DNA of 64,000 bases. It comes from Heliopora coerulea (Eukaryota; Cnidaria; Anthozoa; Scleralcyonacea; Helioporidae). The notes beneath the pieces were generated by a model. That model was not told the origin of the DNA. It searched no databases and was given only the letters and a program-made list of their open reading frames with translations. Within the stretch, counting starts at the first letter, position 1, and the number at the start of each line of letters is the position of its first letter. This document shows, one piece after another, positions 18,046 through 28,846 of the stretch. Position numbers and translations under genes: made by a program. Where the stretch lies: positions 796,001 through 860,000 of the forward strand of contig JASJOG010000148.1 in the NCBI GenBank assembly GCA_030142905.1, read 5' to 3'.

Positions 18046-18869
18046 TTAAGATTCTAAAAGTTGCCACCAGTCAATCACCTGTAAATCACCTGTGAAACAA
18101 AGACAGAAGTGAATGTAGAATATGTAACACGATCACTAAAGTGTCAAGAATTACCCATATTAATAGACGTGATCCAAAAACGAGAGAAGCTGAAGACAAC
18201 CAGAAGACAAACTCATCAGAATGCCTAGCTTATGAAAGCGGACGTTTATGACTCCCAAAGGAGTAGGAGAAGTGATATAAGTAATATGAAACTCAGAAAA
18301 CCAACAGTTCATAATTGTTATGTAACACAACCGTGTTATATAACAAAAAAATCTTAAACCAGCAGCTTGATTACTACTCTTCTCAATCTTCACTCAAACA
18401 ATTGGCAAGCATTCGTCCTCACATTTTTTCAAGTTCTTCTGCATTTCTATTAAGCTTGTGTTCAAGAAACTTCCTTTTTGAAACCCAATATGTCAGAGAT
18501 TCCTTCACCTTGTTCCATTGTTTCAACAGCTTTTCTTGTTCAGATTTCTTGTTGTTCCACATCCTCCTAAGGTCTTCTTTAGGTATTGAATCTTTGTTTA
18601 TGATGTTTTGAAGAATCTCCGCTACTGTTTCCACTGGTTTTTGACGTGGTGGTATGGATCCTACGTGACTCACTGCTTGGGTTGAGATTAGATCTGTTTC
18701 ATCGAATTGCATAGTGTCACCATGACCATGTTCCATATTACTAATCTCACTTCTGACTTAATTTCACAAGCACATAAACTCTTATACTAATGATGCAGGA
18801 AGTGACATCATAATTTGATTGACTGATTCTGAGTCTGTGAATGACAACCACTGACCATATGATTGGAGG
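18046..18869. other. Unidentified insertion in the left terminal repeat
   Basis: No counterpart in the right terminal repeat. It carries a 105-aa minus-strand ORF (18419-18736) with a heptad-rich C-terminal half (WNNKKSEQEKLLKQWNKVKE). I found no clear terminal repeats or duplications, so the mechanism is open. Confidence 0.4.
18419..18736 (-). CDS. Unrecognised coiled-coil ORF in the insertion
   Basis: 105 residues starting MEHGHGDTMQFDETDLISTQ. The second half is a charged alpha-helical stretch resembling the C-terminal coiled coil found downstream of MADF/SANT domains, but no such domain is visible upstream. It may be a captured exon or part of a non-autonomous transposon. Confidence 0.3.
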   Translation of the reverse strand: MEHGHGDTMQFDETDLISTQAVSHVGSIPPRQKPVETVAEILQNIINKDSIPKEDLRRMWNNKKSEQEKLLKQWNKVKESLTYWVSKRKFLEHKLNRNAEELEKM

Positions 18870-19105
18870 AAAAAGGGGGATTACCCAACTTAACAATCGG
18901 AAGTGGCATCAACATTCCAAACATGCCTAATCTCCCTAACAATTTGAACAGCTCGATGTCAACAAAAAAACTATATTTAGTTTGCTCGGTTGTTAGGGAT
19001 ATCTGGAATGTCTGGAATTTATCAGAAGCGCTCACTTGCTGTGTGGGGAAATCCCTCAACGACATGCAGGGAAATTACCTTATTTTAACACAATTTTAAA
19101 CAAAC
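18870..19105 (+). repeat. Left terminal repeat of copy A, inner part
   Basis: Resumes homology with the terminal repeat (TCGATGTCAACAAAAAA at about 18953, GGATATCTGGAATG) and ends with the inner boundary phrase TACCTTATTTTAACACAATTTT, mirrored at 35217. Confidence 0.75.
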
Positions 19106-19171
19106 AATGTCGCTGTAAAATTTGTGGAAAAATTACTTTTTATCGGGAATAAAAAAAATAATAAATAAAAA

Positions 19172-19431
19172 ATGGGAAATTCAAAATCAAAAACAAAGAT
19201 AATTCCAATAAGGGTTCAAACAATGACACAAAATTAGATGTAAATCTTCATGGGTATCCACCAATAAATTTTAGAAAAATTAAAAAAAGTGGTTTTAGAA
19301 TCGGGGCACATGTTGATATTGGAATGAAAGATTTTGAAGCCGGAATGACGTTTGGGAAAAATAATGTACACAAAATTCAGTTTTCAGAAAATAATAATTT
19401 AAAATTGTTAAGATCTTTAGAAAACGAATAA
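19172..19431 (+). pseudogene. Convergent terminal gene with N-myristoylation-type start (A)
   Basis: Starts MGNSKSKTK, a good N-myristoylation signal, frameshifts after about ten codons, then reads FRIGAHVDIGMKDFEAGMTF and ends NNLKLLRSLENE. It converges on the 19611-20096 gene. The BC copy is at 56387-56800 (minus) with the same MGN start. The domain appears to be a small beta-sandwich; function unknown. Confidence 0.45.
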
Positions 19432-19610
19432 TCAACAAATAGCAACTCAAAAGAAAAAGATAAAATAATAAATACACTTATGAGCAAATTAACTATAAAT
19501 GAAACAAAGCAAAGCGTGGGTGAAACCCGCAAAAACCGGAGCACGGTGACGGCAAGCCATTCAGATCAGTAATTTTGTAATAAAAATATATCATTACAAA
19601 ATTAATTTTA

Positions 19611-20096
19611 TTAGTCATCTTTTTTGCTGGCATTGGTATTGTCGGTTTTTGATTGTTTTTTAATAACATGTTTTCCAACTGTAACTCCACCAGGTAGTAT
19701 TCCAAGATATGGTAAATATGGACTTAGTTTTTCAACTACAGATTTTACATCACGTTTCAGTAATTTATCTTTAATAAGTTCTTTTTCCAATTCTTCACTG
19801 CTTTCAATTGCTTCTAACCCACCTAAAAAATCTGCAAATTTGCTAATTAATAAATCTGTTAAAAATACATTTGCTTTTTCTGCTTGTTTTGCCTCATATT
19901 CTGCATAAATTTTAAATATAACTTTATCACTTGATTTTTTCAAATTTTGAACAGATTGACTAATTTCCCCATCTTCAGACAATTTTATCAATTCTTCTCG
20001 TTTTTTCATTACTTCTTTTTTCACATTAGCTTCACTGTTTGCAGTTGTTCCAATTGGCGGAACTTCTAAATTTTCTTGTTCACTTTGTTCACTCAT
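19611..20096 (-). CDS. Alpha-helical conserved protein downstream of ATPase (A), intact
   Basis: 161 residues starting MSEQSEQENLEVPPIG. Almost wholly helical and charged, with the conserved block KSVVEKLSPYLPYLGI near the C-terminus followed by GGVTVGKHVIKKQSK. The start overlaps the ATPase stop by 8 nt, so the two are likely co-transcribed. The homologue at 55820-56344 lost its start codon. I do not recognise a family; association with packaging or the virion is inferred from linkage. Confidence 0.65.
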   Translation of the reverse strand: MSEQSEQENLEVPPIGTTANSEANVKKEVMKKREELIKLSEDGEISQSVQNLKKSSDKVIFKIYAEYEAKQAEKANVFLTDLLISKFADFLGGLEAIESSEELEKELIKDKLLKRDVKSVVEKLSPYLPYLGILPGGVTVGKHVIKKQSKTDNTNASKKDD

Positions 20097-20757
20097 TTAT
20101 TTTATAACCAAATGGAAAAATTAAATTAATTTCTAATCTTGAATATTTTTTTGTTTTTAATGTTTCTAAAATTTTATCCAGTTCTTTTTTACCTTCTACT
20201 GTGCAGTCACCTACATCTAAATATTCTTGAATTATTGTTGCCATATCTTTTTTATTCAGGTTATAAAATGTAACCAATTTTGAAATATTTTCTCTAAATG
20301 GTTTTGCAATTGATGTCAATTGTTGCGTGATAACAACAACAGAAAGATTATAATGTCTTGCAGAAAATCCTAATTTAACCAATTCACTTGTTCTATTTTT
20401 TAAATTTTTACCACTTGCACAATCATCAAGAATAATAAGACTTTTAGTTCCTTTTGAAAATTGAACTATTAATTTTAACCAATCTTCAACGTTATCTTGA
20501 TCACAAGGAATAGCAATAAAATCTTCATCTTTATCATATTTCCAATTTTCATAAGTTTTATTCCATTCAAATGTCGGACAAATTAAAAAAACATAATCAA
20601 AATAATTCTTATATTCATTTTCTATAAAATCTAAAAGATATTTTCTTTTTCCACAAGCAGTCATTCCAACAATTATCATATTAAATTGTTTTTTTATGAA
20701 CTTGTTGCTTTGCTGAGAACTTTGTTCGATTGTTTCACTCACTTCACTGTTATTCAT
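20089..20757 (-). CDS. A32-like FtsK/HerA packaging ATPase (A)
   Basis: 222-residue open ORF. Walker A is GMTACGKRKYL at about residues 31-41, Walker B is SLIILDDC at about 111-118, and a sensor-like VVVITQQLTSIAKPFREN follows. This is the DNA-packaging ATPase of Polintons and adintoviruses, which pumps the genome into the capsid. The Walker A Thr/Ser after Lys is Arg (GKR instead of GKT as in the BC copy), which should damage nucleotide binding, so the open frame is probably not functional. Its normal neighbour, the capsid gene, is missing upstream. Confidence 0.85.
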   Translation of the reverse strand: MNNSEVSETIEQSSQQSNKFIKKQFNMIIVGMTACGKRKYLLDFIENEYKNYFDYVFLICPTFEWNKTYENWKYDKDEDFIAIPCDQDNVEDWLKLIVQFSKGTKSLIILDDCASGKNLKNRTSELVKLGFSARHYNLSVVVITQQLTSIAKPFRENISKLVTFYNLNKKDMATIIQEYLDVGDCTVEGKKELDKILETLKTKKYSRLEINLIFPFGYKINE

Positions 20758-20857
20758 TTTTTATTTTTCAAAAATCCTTGATTTTTGTTTTCAAAATTGA
20801 ATTGATGACAAATCTTTATTTACAATGTTTAACAATCCATCACTTATCACAAATATA

Positions 20858-22937
20858 AAGAAAACTTTGAACTTAAAAAGAAGTATCGAAATATTGCTAC
20901 TCGTGAACGAAGGAAAGCTCTTACTGCATACTGGTACAAAAAGTCCGAAGAAATGAAGTCCAAACCACATGACTTCTTTGACACATTTCGACCTTTTCTG
21001 AACAACAAAACAAAAGATGCTAATCCAATATTCCTTAAAAACAAACAAGAGGACGGAATTATTGAAGATCAAAAGCAAGTTGCTGAGATTTTTGCTAACT
21101 ATTTCTCCACTATTGCATCCGATATTGGAGGCAACCATGTGATCAGTCTAACGGAAAATTAATTTAACAACCACAGTAGTGTTCAAATGATCGAAACCAT
21201 CTATAGCAACTCTTTATTTCAATTTAAACATGTAAATACAAAAGATGTACAAGACTTATTTAAAAACCTCAATCCTAGAAAATCTTGCTGTGATATTGGA
21301 CTAATGCCAAAATTAATGAAGAAAATAGCAGAGGGCATCGCACCATCATTGACGAGTCTTTACAACAAATGTATTGAAACTAGTAACTGGCCAACTATAT
21401 GGAAAAGGGGAGAATACACTCCTGTATTCAAGAAAGGGAACAAGTATCAAGTAGAAAATTATCGACCTATCACTACGCTTCCGATTATTGACAAGGTTTT
21501 TGAATCATTGCTTAGTAAACAAATAACCCATCATTTTGATCCTACTCTATCTCCAAGATTGACAGCATACAGAAAGAATCATAGTTGTGAAATGACATTA
21601 GTTAGACTTATAGAGGACTGGAAACATGCTATCGACAAAAAAGAATTAGTGACTATTCTATCTACAGATATGAGCAAGGCTTTTGACTCTCTATGTCACA
21701 ACTTAGTCATCTAAAAGCTCAAAGCATAAGGGTTCACTAATCAATCATTGGATCTCATTCGATGGTTTTTGAATGACAGATATAGCTGTGTAAAACTTGG
21801 CACTATCAGAAGTGAATGGTCTAAAATGTCACATGGCTGTCCTCAAGGATCTTCATTTGGTCCATTATTATGGAACTTATTCCAGAATGACATGACCTTG
21901 ATGGCTAAAGATACAAACCTTTTCATGTATGCTGATGACCATCAGCTATATGTAACAGGGTTGGACTACGATATCGTATCTTCCAGGTTACAAAATCAAG
22001 GAAAGTTAGCCATGTCATGGTATAGGGATAACTTCTTACTTGCCAACACAGAAAAGTTTCAATGTCTTACTATCAATCCAAGAAACATTGACTCAGATAA
22101 ACAGACTGAAGCCTTGCAGATTGAAGATCAGATCATCACCAACACTTTGCAAATCAAATTACTTGGAGTTGAAATAGATGATAAGCTTAATTTCACCAAC
22201 TGTATAAGTAATATTTGCATAAAAGCAAGTCAAAAAGTTGGTGTACTATCGAGATTACGAAAGTTGATACCATGCAAAGCAAAACTGATAATCTACAAAT
22301 CATCCATTCTGCCTCACTTAACATATTGCCATCTGGTATGGCATAACTGCAAATCTTCTGACAGCAGAAAAATAGAGCAGATTCAAGAACGTGCACTTAG
22401 AGCAGTCTTTAACTCCCATTCAGAAACATATGAAAACCTTCTGGTTCACGCAGAGCTTCCTTCATTATTAAATCGAAGACTGCAAGATATCGCTATATTA
22501 ATGTACAAAGTAAAATATGGCCTCACGCCGATTATTGTTGGCGAACTATTTAAGCAGAAAAACACAAGTTACTCACTAAGAAACAGTGATTTTGATATCC
22601 CTACTTTCAATACTATTAACCATGGAAAACATTCTCTGAGATATCAAGGACCTTATATACGGTCGAAATTAGATAACAAATTGAAAGGTTCCTCAAATAT
22701 TGAATCCTTTAAAAAGAACATTAGAAAAAAAGACCTAATGTTGCTTTTAAACAACAACGATAACTGCTGTAGCCTTTGCAATTCTTAGAAACAACTTTTT
22801 ATATACTTATTGGTCTATTTTATATTTTATATATGCTACGAATTTTAACTGTATATACACTTATTTTTTTTTAGTGTCCCCAATTAGTTGTGAAAACTTA
22901 ATACATTGACACATTAATAAAGTTGTTATTGTCATTA
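20858..22937 (+). mobile_element. 5'-truncated non-LTR retrotransposon (Jockey/CR1-type)
   Basis: Homology to the Polinton ends at 20857 and resumes at about 22938. The insert codes for the C-terminal part of a LINE polyprotein but lacks the endonuclease, and its 3' end is a TTATTG/TTATTA-like tail. It replaces about 1.4 kb of Polinton sequence (equivalent to 53705-55143 in BC). Confidence 0.8.
20953..22788 (+). pseudogene. LINE reverse transcriptase
   Basis: Three nearly contiguous pieces (20953-21162, 21187-21714, 21748-22788), broken by a stop at 21160, stops near 21712-21729 and a small shift. Motifs run in order: NPRKSCCDIGLMPKLMKK, YTPVFKKGNKYQVENYRPIT, LSTDMSKAFDSL, GCPQGSSFGPLLWNLFQND and the catalytic FMYADDHQLYV (YADD). 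The thumb and C-terminal region (LPHLTYCHLVWHNC, QIQERALR) matches Jockey/CR1-clade elements. Confidence 0.85.
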
Positions 22938-24015
22938 TTATTATACCTGCTACAGAAATAGCAACTGCTGATAAACCTAATAAATTTTCTTTTGCCCATT
23001 TTTTTAAATCTTTCTAATCTTCCAAGGTCAGGTTCTTCAGCATTTTCATTTAAAATCTGTATTCCTTCTTCACTAATTGGTCTTTCATTATTTTCAAGTC
23101 TCATTTTATCTGCTTGAAGTTTTGCAATTTCTGAAAAACTTTTATATATACTTTTTTGGGGTTCAGCTGTTTCTAAATCAGATTTATTTTTCCAATGTTG
23201 ATGCTCTCTATCAAATCCATCAATTTTTCCATGTATAACTTCTTTTTTTTCAATTCCTGATAGATTTGAGTCAATACCCTCCAAATATACTAGTCCTCTA
23301 AATTCTCTTAATTAATTTCTTTCAAATAATGTTCGTCTTGGATCCTGTTCATTATCAATTAATTTTTTAAAGTTATTTTCACCAATTATATTATCAATTT
23401 TAGTTTGAATTTCTAAAATAGAGTCATTAGTGATAGAATTGACAATTTCACTTTCAAAATAACCATCATCACCTTCAGCAAAGCTGTCTCCAATTCTTTG
23501 TTCTATTACCGCACTTGGAGTTTTTTCATATTCTTGTTTTGCTTTTTTCATATAATTATTAAATTCATCAACATATTTCTTATTTTTTCTGGTAAATAAC
23601 TCTGGTTCATTGTTGGTATTGACATTACAAATTTTTTCACCTTTGAAAATAATTGAAACATTTACTTTTTGGTCTCTTACAAATGTTGTTTTATCCAACA
23701 ATATAGTATTATTTGGTCCATTTTTCTTTTCAAGTCGAATTTTAAATATTTTTTTAAAACTTAGTTTTCTATCATTAGTTATTATCGATTTTACATTTCT
23801 CGTTCTTCTTGATATATTCACAGGTGTTTCTCTTGAAAGGTCAACCCTATTAAATTTTCTTTTTGGATTTTCTGTGTTTATTATGTTTATACTTCTATTA
23901 TGACCCTCAGGGTTGTCTTCAAGATCATCCCACCAAAACTTGTTTCCTCTTCTTCTTTTTCTTCTTCTTCATTATTTCTATTTTTCATTTCAATATCATC
24001 AAAACCTTCAGACAT
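22938..24015 (-). pseudogene. Virion core protein with Gly-rich hydrophobic tail (A), truncated
   Basis: Starts at 24015 with MSEGFDDIEMKN, inside the end of the integrase gene, as in BC. It has an acidic stretch, RTRNVKSIIT, and a helical block (FDREHQHWKNKSDLETAEP). The C-terminal Gly-rich membrane-active region present at 53640-53905 is cut off by the LINE at 22938. Stops and shifts occur near 23284-23312 and 23830-23980. Position next to the capsid gene suggests a minor virion component. Confidence 0.65.
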
Positions 24016-25117
24016 TTATTTATTTTATTTAATTTATCATCTTCGATGTTTTGAATATTTTCTTCTGGTAACCAAGAATTATGTTTATTGTCATAGCCTA
24101 ACCACTTTACCAACACCATATTTTTTCCATTGACTTTTTTCTTTTTTAATATTTTCTCAACTCTATACACATCATCCTTTTTATCCACAGCAGATAATTC
24201 CTGTTCATAAAATTTTCCAACAATTGGTTCTCCATCAAGATCGTCTATTTCATACATGTTTGGATCACCTCTAAATACTTTTACAATTTTAAAAATTTCT
24301 TCTGTAAAATTAGCTTCATAACCTTTAGTAAAGATATTCTTATATTTAGAAATTCTAACAGTATCACCAAATCTCCTAATGGGTAACCATATAGTGTAAT
24401 CCACACTTGGTCTTTGTTAGACTTGTTCACATCAGCAGGTTTCATTAATATACTACTGTGTTTAGTATGGTTATAATTATCTACAAGTTCATCTACATGG
24501 TTAATCCAATTATAAGTTCCCTTGCTATAGAAATATTTCCACATGGATGTTTTTAGAGTTCTGTCAAATCTTTCAACTATAGCTGCTTTTCTATCAGAGT
24601 TTGTAGAAAAATATTCAACATTATGTTTTCTCAATAGTTCTTTTACACCTACATTGTAAAATTCTTTTCCTTCATCAAATTGAGCGACTTTTGGGTATTT
24701 ACCAAATCTTTCTTTAAATTGTTTTAATAATTCATCCACAGCTTTTGTCATGTTTTTAGTATCTTTTCTGTAAACAGGAATTGCGAATACATATCTACTT
24801 AAAATTTCAACAGCTGTCAGTATCCAATAATATCCTTTGTTCTGGTTTTTATATTTTCCCATATCAACCAAATCCATTTGTATTTGATCAGCTAAATCTT
24901 TGACAAATGTTCTTTGGAATTTATGCCTTCTAACAATTGGTTTGTACCTTGTAAAAGTATCTTGTGTTTTTAACCAGTCTTGCACAATTTTTCTACTAAT
25001 GTTTAATCCCTTTTATTTTGCTTTTTGATAAAGTCTTTTCACAGATTGATAACCTGTTTCTGGGTTGTAGTAAATGTCTCTTAACTCTTGTTCAATAACA
25101 TCTTCTTTATCTTTCAT
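23985..25117 (-). pseudogene. Polinton integrase with chromodomain (A)
   Basis: From MKDKEDVIEQEL at 25117. The retroviral-type rve core shows the DDE triad: QIQMDLVDM, then VAQFDEGKEF, then KAAIVERFDRT. A C-terminal chromodomain follows (VYRVEKILKKKKVNGKNM, VKWLGYDNKHNSWLPEEN). One stop lies near 25018 (KAK-stop-KGLN) and one frameshift near 24400 separates core and chromodomain. It inserts the element into host DNA; the chromodomain probably guides targeting. It is transcribed away from the virion gene at 25146, with only 28 bp between starts. Confidence 0.85.
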
Positions 25118-25145
25118 TTATTTTTTAATATTGTAAAAATAAACA

Positions 25146-26705
25146 ATGAATCAAAAAATGGTGGAAGAAGCTTCAAAAAAATTTTATGGAAAATATTATG
25201 ATCTTGTTAAGAAAGAACAAAAAATTGTAGATAAAAAATTAAAAGAACATTTTTTAAAAAAATATCCTTATGCAGATTTGCGAAGGTTTAACTTCACACA
25301 AGATTATACAAAAGACAGAATTTTTGATGGAGCAAAAATCTATTTTATTAATAATGACGTTATACAAACTGATATTTCCTCAGATACTTTTAAAAATGAT
25401 CCAAATATGACAAAATATCTTTATATTAATAAACCAGTTGAACACAGCGACAGCAGGCGTTCCGCCCACTTTCCAAAAATTTGGAAAATCGGAGGAACTG
25501 TGCAAGAATTACCAAAAGGAAAAAGACATGTTGATTATACAGGTAAATCTTATTATTGGGATAATTTCCCAACACAGTATGTTTTAAGTTATCCTATTAA
25601 TCAGTTTAAAATTTATGTAAACAATACGGATTATTTTCAAAGCAATTTACCCGGATTAAATATAACAACAAATGATAATGCAAAATGGTCACTGAAGGAA
25701 CCTTATTTTCAAAGCATTATAGGAACATGGATAGCATCTTATGGCTGTGGAATTTCAATACAACATTTATTATTTAGTTCAGATGTTCCAAAACAAATTA
25801 CTTTATTTATTAGATTTCATTTATATTTTACAGTCAGAAGAATTATGAGACAATTTCAAACTGGAGACTTTTCAATTTTGAATACATTTAATGCAAATTT
25901 TTTAAAAGATCATTATCCAAAGTGGACATGGCAAGAAATGTTACATTATAAAAATTAACATTTACGACAAGACACCATACGTACAGATCCACACACAACC
26001 TATCAACATGGTCCAGGGCAAATTAGAGACACTCAAAATGATTATAAAAAATGTATACCTAGAATGTCAAATGGATTAACTATCAAGGGAACAGAATTAT
26101 TAAATCAGAGCATTGAAGCATATCTTTATGCAATCCTTGGAGCACAAGCTAGAACTAGACAAAGTATTTTTGGGCCAAGAGCTTCAGCATTAGAAACACA
26201 AAAAGTTTTTAGACAAATTGTTGAAGATTCTATAATAAATTATGATACATCAACATGGATTAATAATATGAATCAGGCAATTTCGTCAACTAATGTAGTT
26301 ATAAATACTGCTATAAGTCCAACTTTATGGCTAATTCTGAGCAGTTTAATTATTTTTAAAAATCCAATTGAAGGATACAATAATAAATTAAAAGTTTCTG
26401 ATAAAAATATGGTTTTTGGAATTAATAAAAATTTAAATTATTCTGGGTCAAAGACCCGCAAAACATCCCCTGTGAAAAAAAAACAACACAACATAGAATT
26501 GAAAAAATTAAAAAAATTAGATGACAAACCTCAAAAACCTTCTGTACATAGTGAGCGAAGCAAACAAGTTCGTAAAAAACCAGTGAGGGATTCAAAAAAG
26601 CTTACTACAACTACACCAACAACCACGGCCCCTACAGGTGATAATTTAATTGTTTTATCTTTATCAATAATTGGTGGAATTTTATTATCAAAATATATAT
26701 TATAA
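25146..26705 (+). pseudogene. Large virion protein with C-terminal membrane anchor (A), one stop
   Basis: 519 codons, a single in-frame TAA at 25956-25958. The N-terminus is charged and helical (KKFYGKYYDLVKKEQK). The middle has aromatic blocks (YTGKSYYWDNFPTQYVLSYP, YFQSIIGTWIASYGCGIS). The second half includes QSIEAYLYAILGAQARTRQS and a basic Lys-rich linker before the terminal helix LIVLSLSIIGGILLSKYIL. Conserved at the same place in BC (39693-46917) and as a fragment in D. No family recognised with certainty; a structural role is inferred from linkage with penton and fibre genes. Residues from 25440 come from a GC-rich insertion absent in BC. Confidence 0.6.
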
Positions 26706-26710
26706 AATAA

Positions 26711-27358
26711 ATGACAATATCTTTAAAAATCTTCATCACAAAAGATGAAAACTCAGAAAAAATAATTCCATTAGACGAGCCACTTATATTAACTAATTGT
26801 AATAAAATGTTTGTAAAATCAGTTAGTATTTTTTGGAAATTTAATAATTTATATAAAAATATTCATCATTATACTTATGATAATAGAAAAATTTACTTCA
26901 AAGATGGATATTATACCTTTAATATTTTAAAAACTGAATTAGAAAATGTCGGCACAATTGAACTGGAACAAATTGATTTTTCTGGAAAATGCACAAAATT
27001 GGATAAAACATTAAATTTGAAAACATTTGGACCAATCATAGGATTTTCCAAGAATAAAGTAATACAAGCAAATACTTCAACAGAAAGCGACAATGTAGTA
27101 AATATTAATAACATATGCTGTAATATGATTGATAAAAGTAAAAATTTTGTAAATGGTAAAAGAAGTAATGTACTTATTCAAGTTCCAATTGAATCTGAAC
27201 AAACATTAATAAAAGGCAGTGTCTCAAAAATTTATCCACCTGAAGAAACAGGAGGAATTAAATTATGAAATGGAATTTATAATGAATTAATATTCAAAGT
27301 AGAAGGAAATAATTCATCATCAATAGGAAACGTTTTATTGGAAATTATTATAAAATAA
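26711..27358 (+). pseudogene. Penton-like minor capsid protein (A), one in-frame stop
   Basis: Open from MTISLKIFITKDE, with a single TGA at 27266-27268 where D has a Ser codon. Beta-rich: GYYTFNILKTELENVGTIEL, NMIDKSKNFVNGKRSNVLIQ and the final IGNVLLEIIIK. The stop overlaps the fibre start (TAA-ATG adjacent). The size of about 215 residues and the position before the fibre fit the single-jelly-roll penton; inferred, not proven. Confidence 0.6.
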
Positions 27359-28752
27359 ATGAGTTTATTTTACGGATATGAAAGTAAACATGAATCTGAT
27401 GTAACAGGAAAATTTTCTACCACAGGAGGGGATATGACAGGAGATATTAACATGGGATCACACTATATCATAACATCAGTTGATCCTACAGCAAATGCGC
27501 ATTTGGCAAGAAAAAAATATGTAGATGACAAAGTTGCAAGCAGTAGAGGAGGAACTTCAGCATTTCTATCAAAAACAGGAGGCACAATGACAGGAAGTAT
27601 TATCATGGGCGATAATAAAATTTCCACAACTACGAATCCTGTGAGTGATAAAGACCTTTGTAGGAAAAAATATGTGGATGATCAAGATTCTAGAAAATTA
27701 TCAGTAACAGGAGGAACAATGTCTGGAAATATTGTAATGGGAAATAACAGAATTACAACAACTGCGGACCCTACAGGTGATAAAGATTTGTGCCGTAAAA
27801 AATATGTTGATGATCAAGTAATTACTAAATTATCTTTAACTGGTGGAACAATGACAGGAGATTTATCAATTGGAAACAATAAAATAATCACAACATCAGA
27901 TCCAACAGATGATACAAAATTATCCCTGACTGGTGGAAGCATGATGGGAGATATTAATATGAGAAATCATAAAATTATTAAAAATTCAGATCCAACAGAA
28001 AATACACATTTAACTAGGAAAAAATACGTGGACACGCTTGTTGATGATAAAACTGAAACGGTGCACACAGCACTTAAAAATACTGCTTACCAATTAAACC
28101 TTATTCAAAGTTACATATTAAATTCGGATTATGGTGAAATTTATGATGGAACAGATAATAGAGTAGAAATTTGGCATAATCAATCAAAAATTTCAGATGA
28201 AAATTTTACAGAAACCAACAAATCAAAACAACCTATTTTAAAAAACTCTAGTACTTTGACGGACTTATTTAATTTTGGATTATACTCTCAATTCTGACAG
28301 AATGACAATATTAATGGGGAATAAAAATACAGATCAAAATAATTGCAGAGGATTTGGATATAAAAATAAAAATAAATTTGTTATATATGGTGGAGGAACA
28401 GACTATTACGAGATTGATCAAAGTTTTTTTCCAATTAAAACAAATATTTTTGAAAAATACAAAGTCCATTGCATAAGTGTTCATATTGATGTGGAAAGTA
28501 ATCCAAAAACAAATAAATCAAGCTTTTGGGCAAATGGAAAATTAATTAAAGATTTTACATCTTGAGCAATAACAAGTGGAACAAATAATTTAATTTTTGG
28601 ATCTGAAATTTCAAAAAATTCTTTTATATTTGAAGGAGAGATTTTTTTCACTTCTACATTAACTGAAAGAAAAAGAAATTTTAATAAATCATGTTGCATT
28701 ATGTAAAAAATTTAATGTAGATTTTGATGAATCTATTTTAAATGATTTGTAG
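27359..28752 (+). pseudogene. Phage-type repeat fibre with lectin-like tip (A)
   Basis: The first 312 codons are open. At least five repeats of about 40 residues share the pattern L-S-x-TGGTMTGD-I-x-MGNNKI, then a DPT-D and RKKYVDDQ. This is the collar/shaft repeat of many phage tail fibres, which form trimers. The C-terminal part (28275-28752) has KVHCISVHIDVE, SSFWANGKLIKDFTS and a final helix-like KKFNVDFDESILNDL, resembling a concanavalin A-like lectin fold. Breaks: frameshift near 28285, TGA at 28563, frameshift near 28670. Likely the receptor-binding fibre of the virus-like particle. Confidence 0.7.
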
Positions 28753-28846
28753 AAATCGGAGATTTCTGCAGCAAAGCCGTAACTTGAATCAGAACAGTTA
28801 TGCTTGTTTAAAATTTGTTTGTAATTTTAAATAGACTTATAAATAA

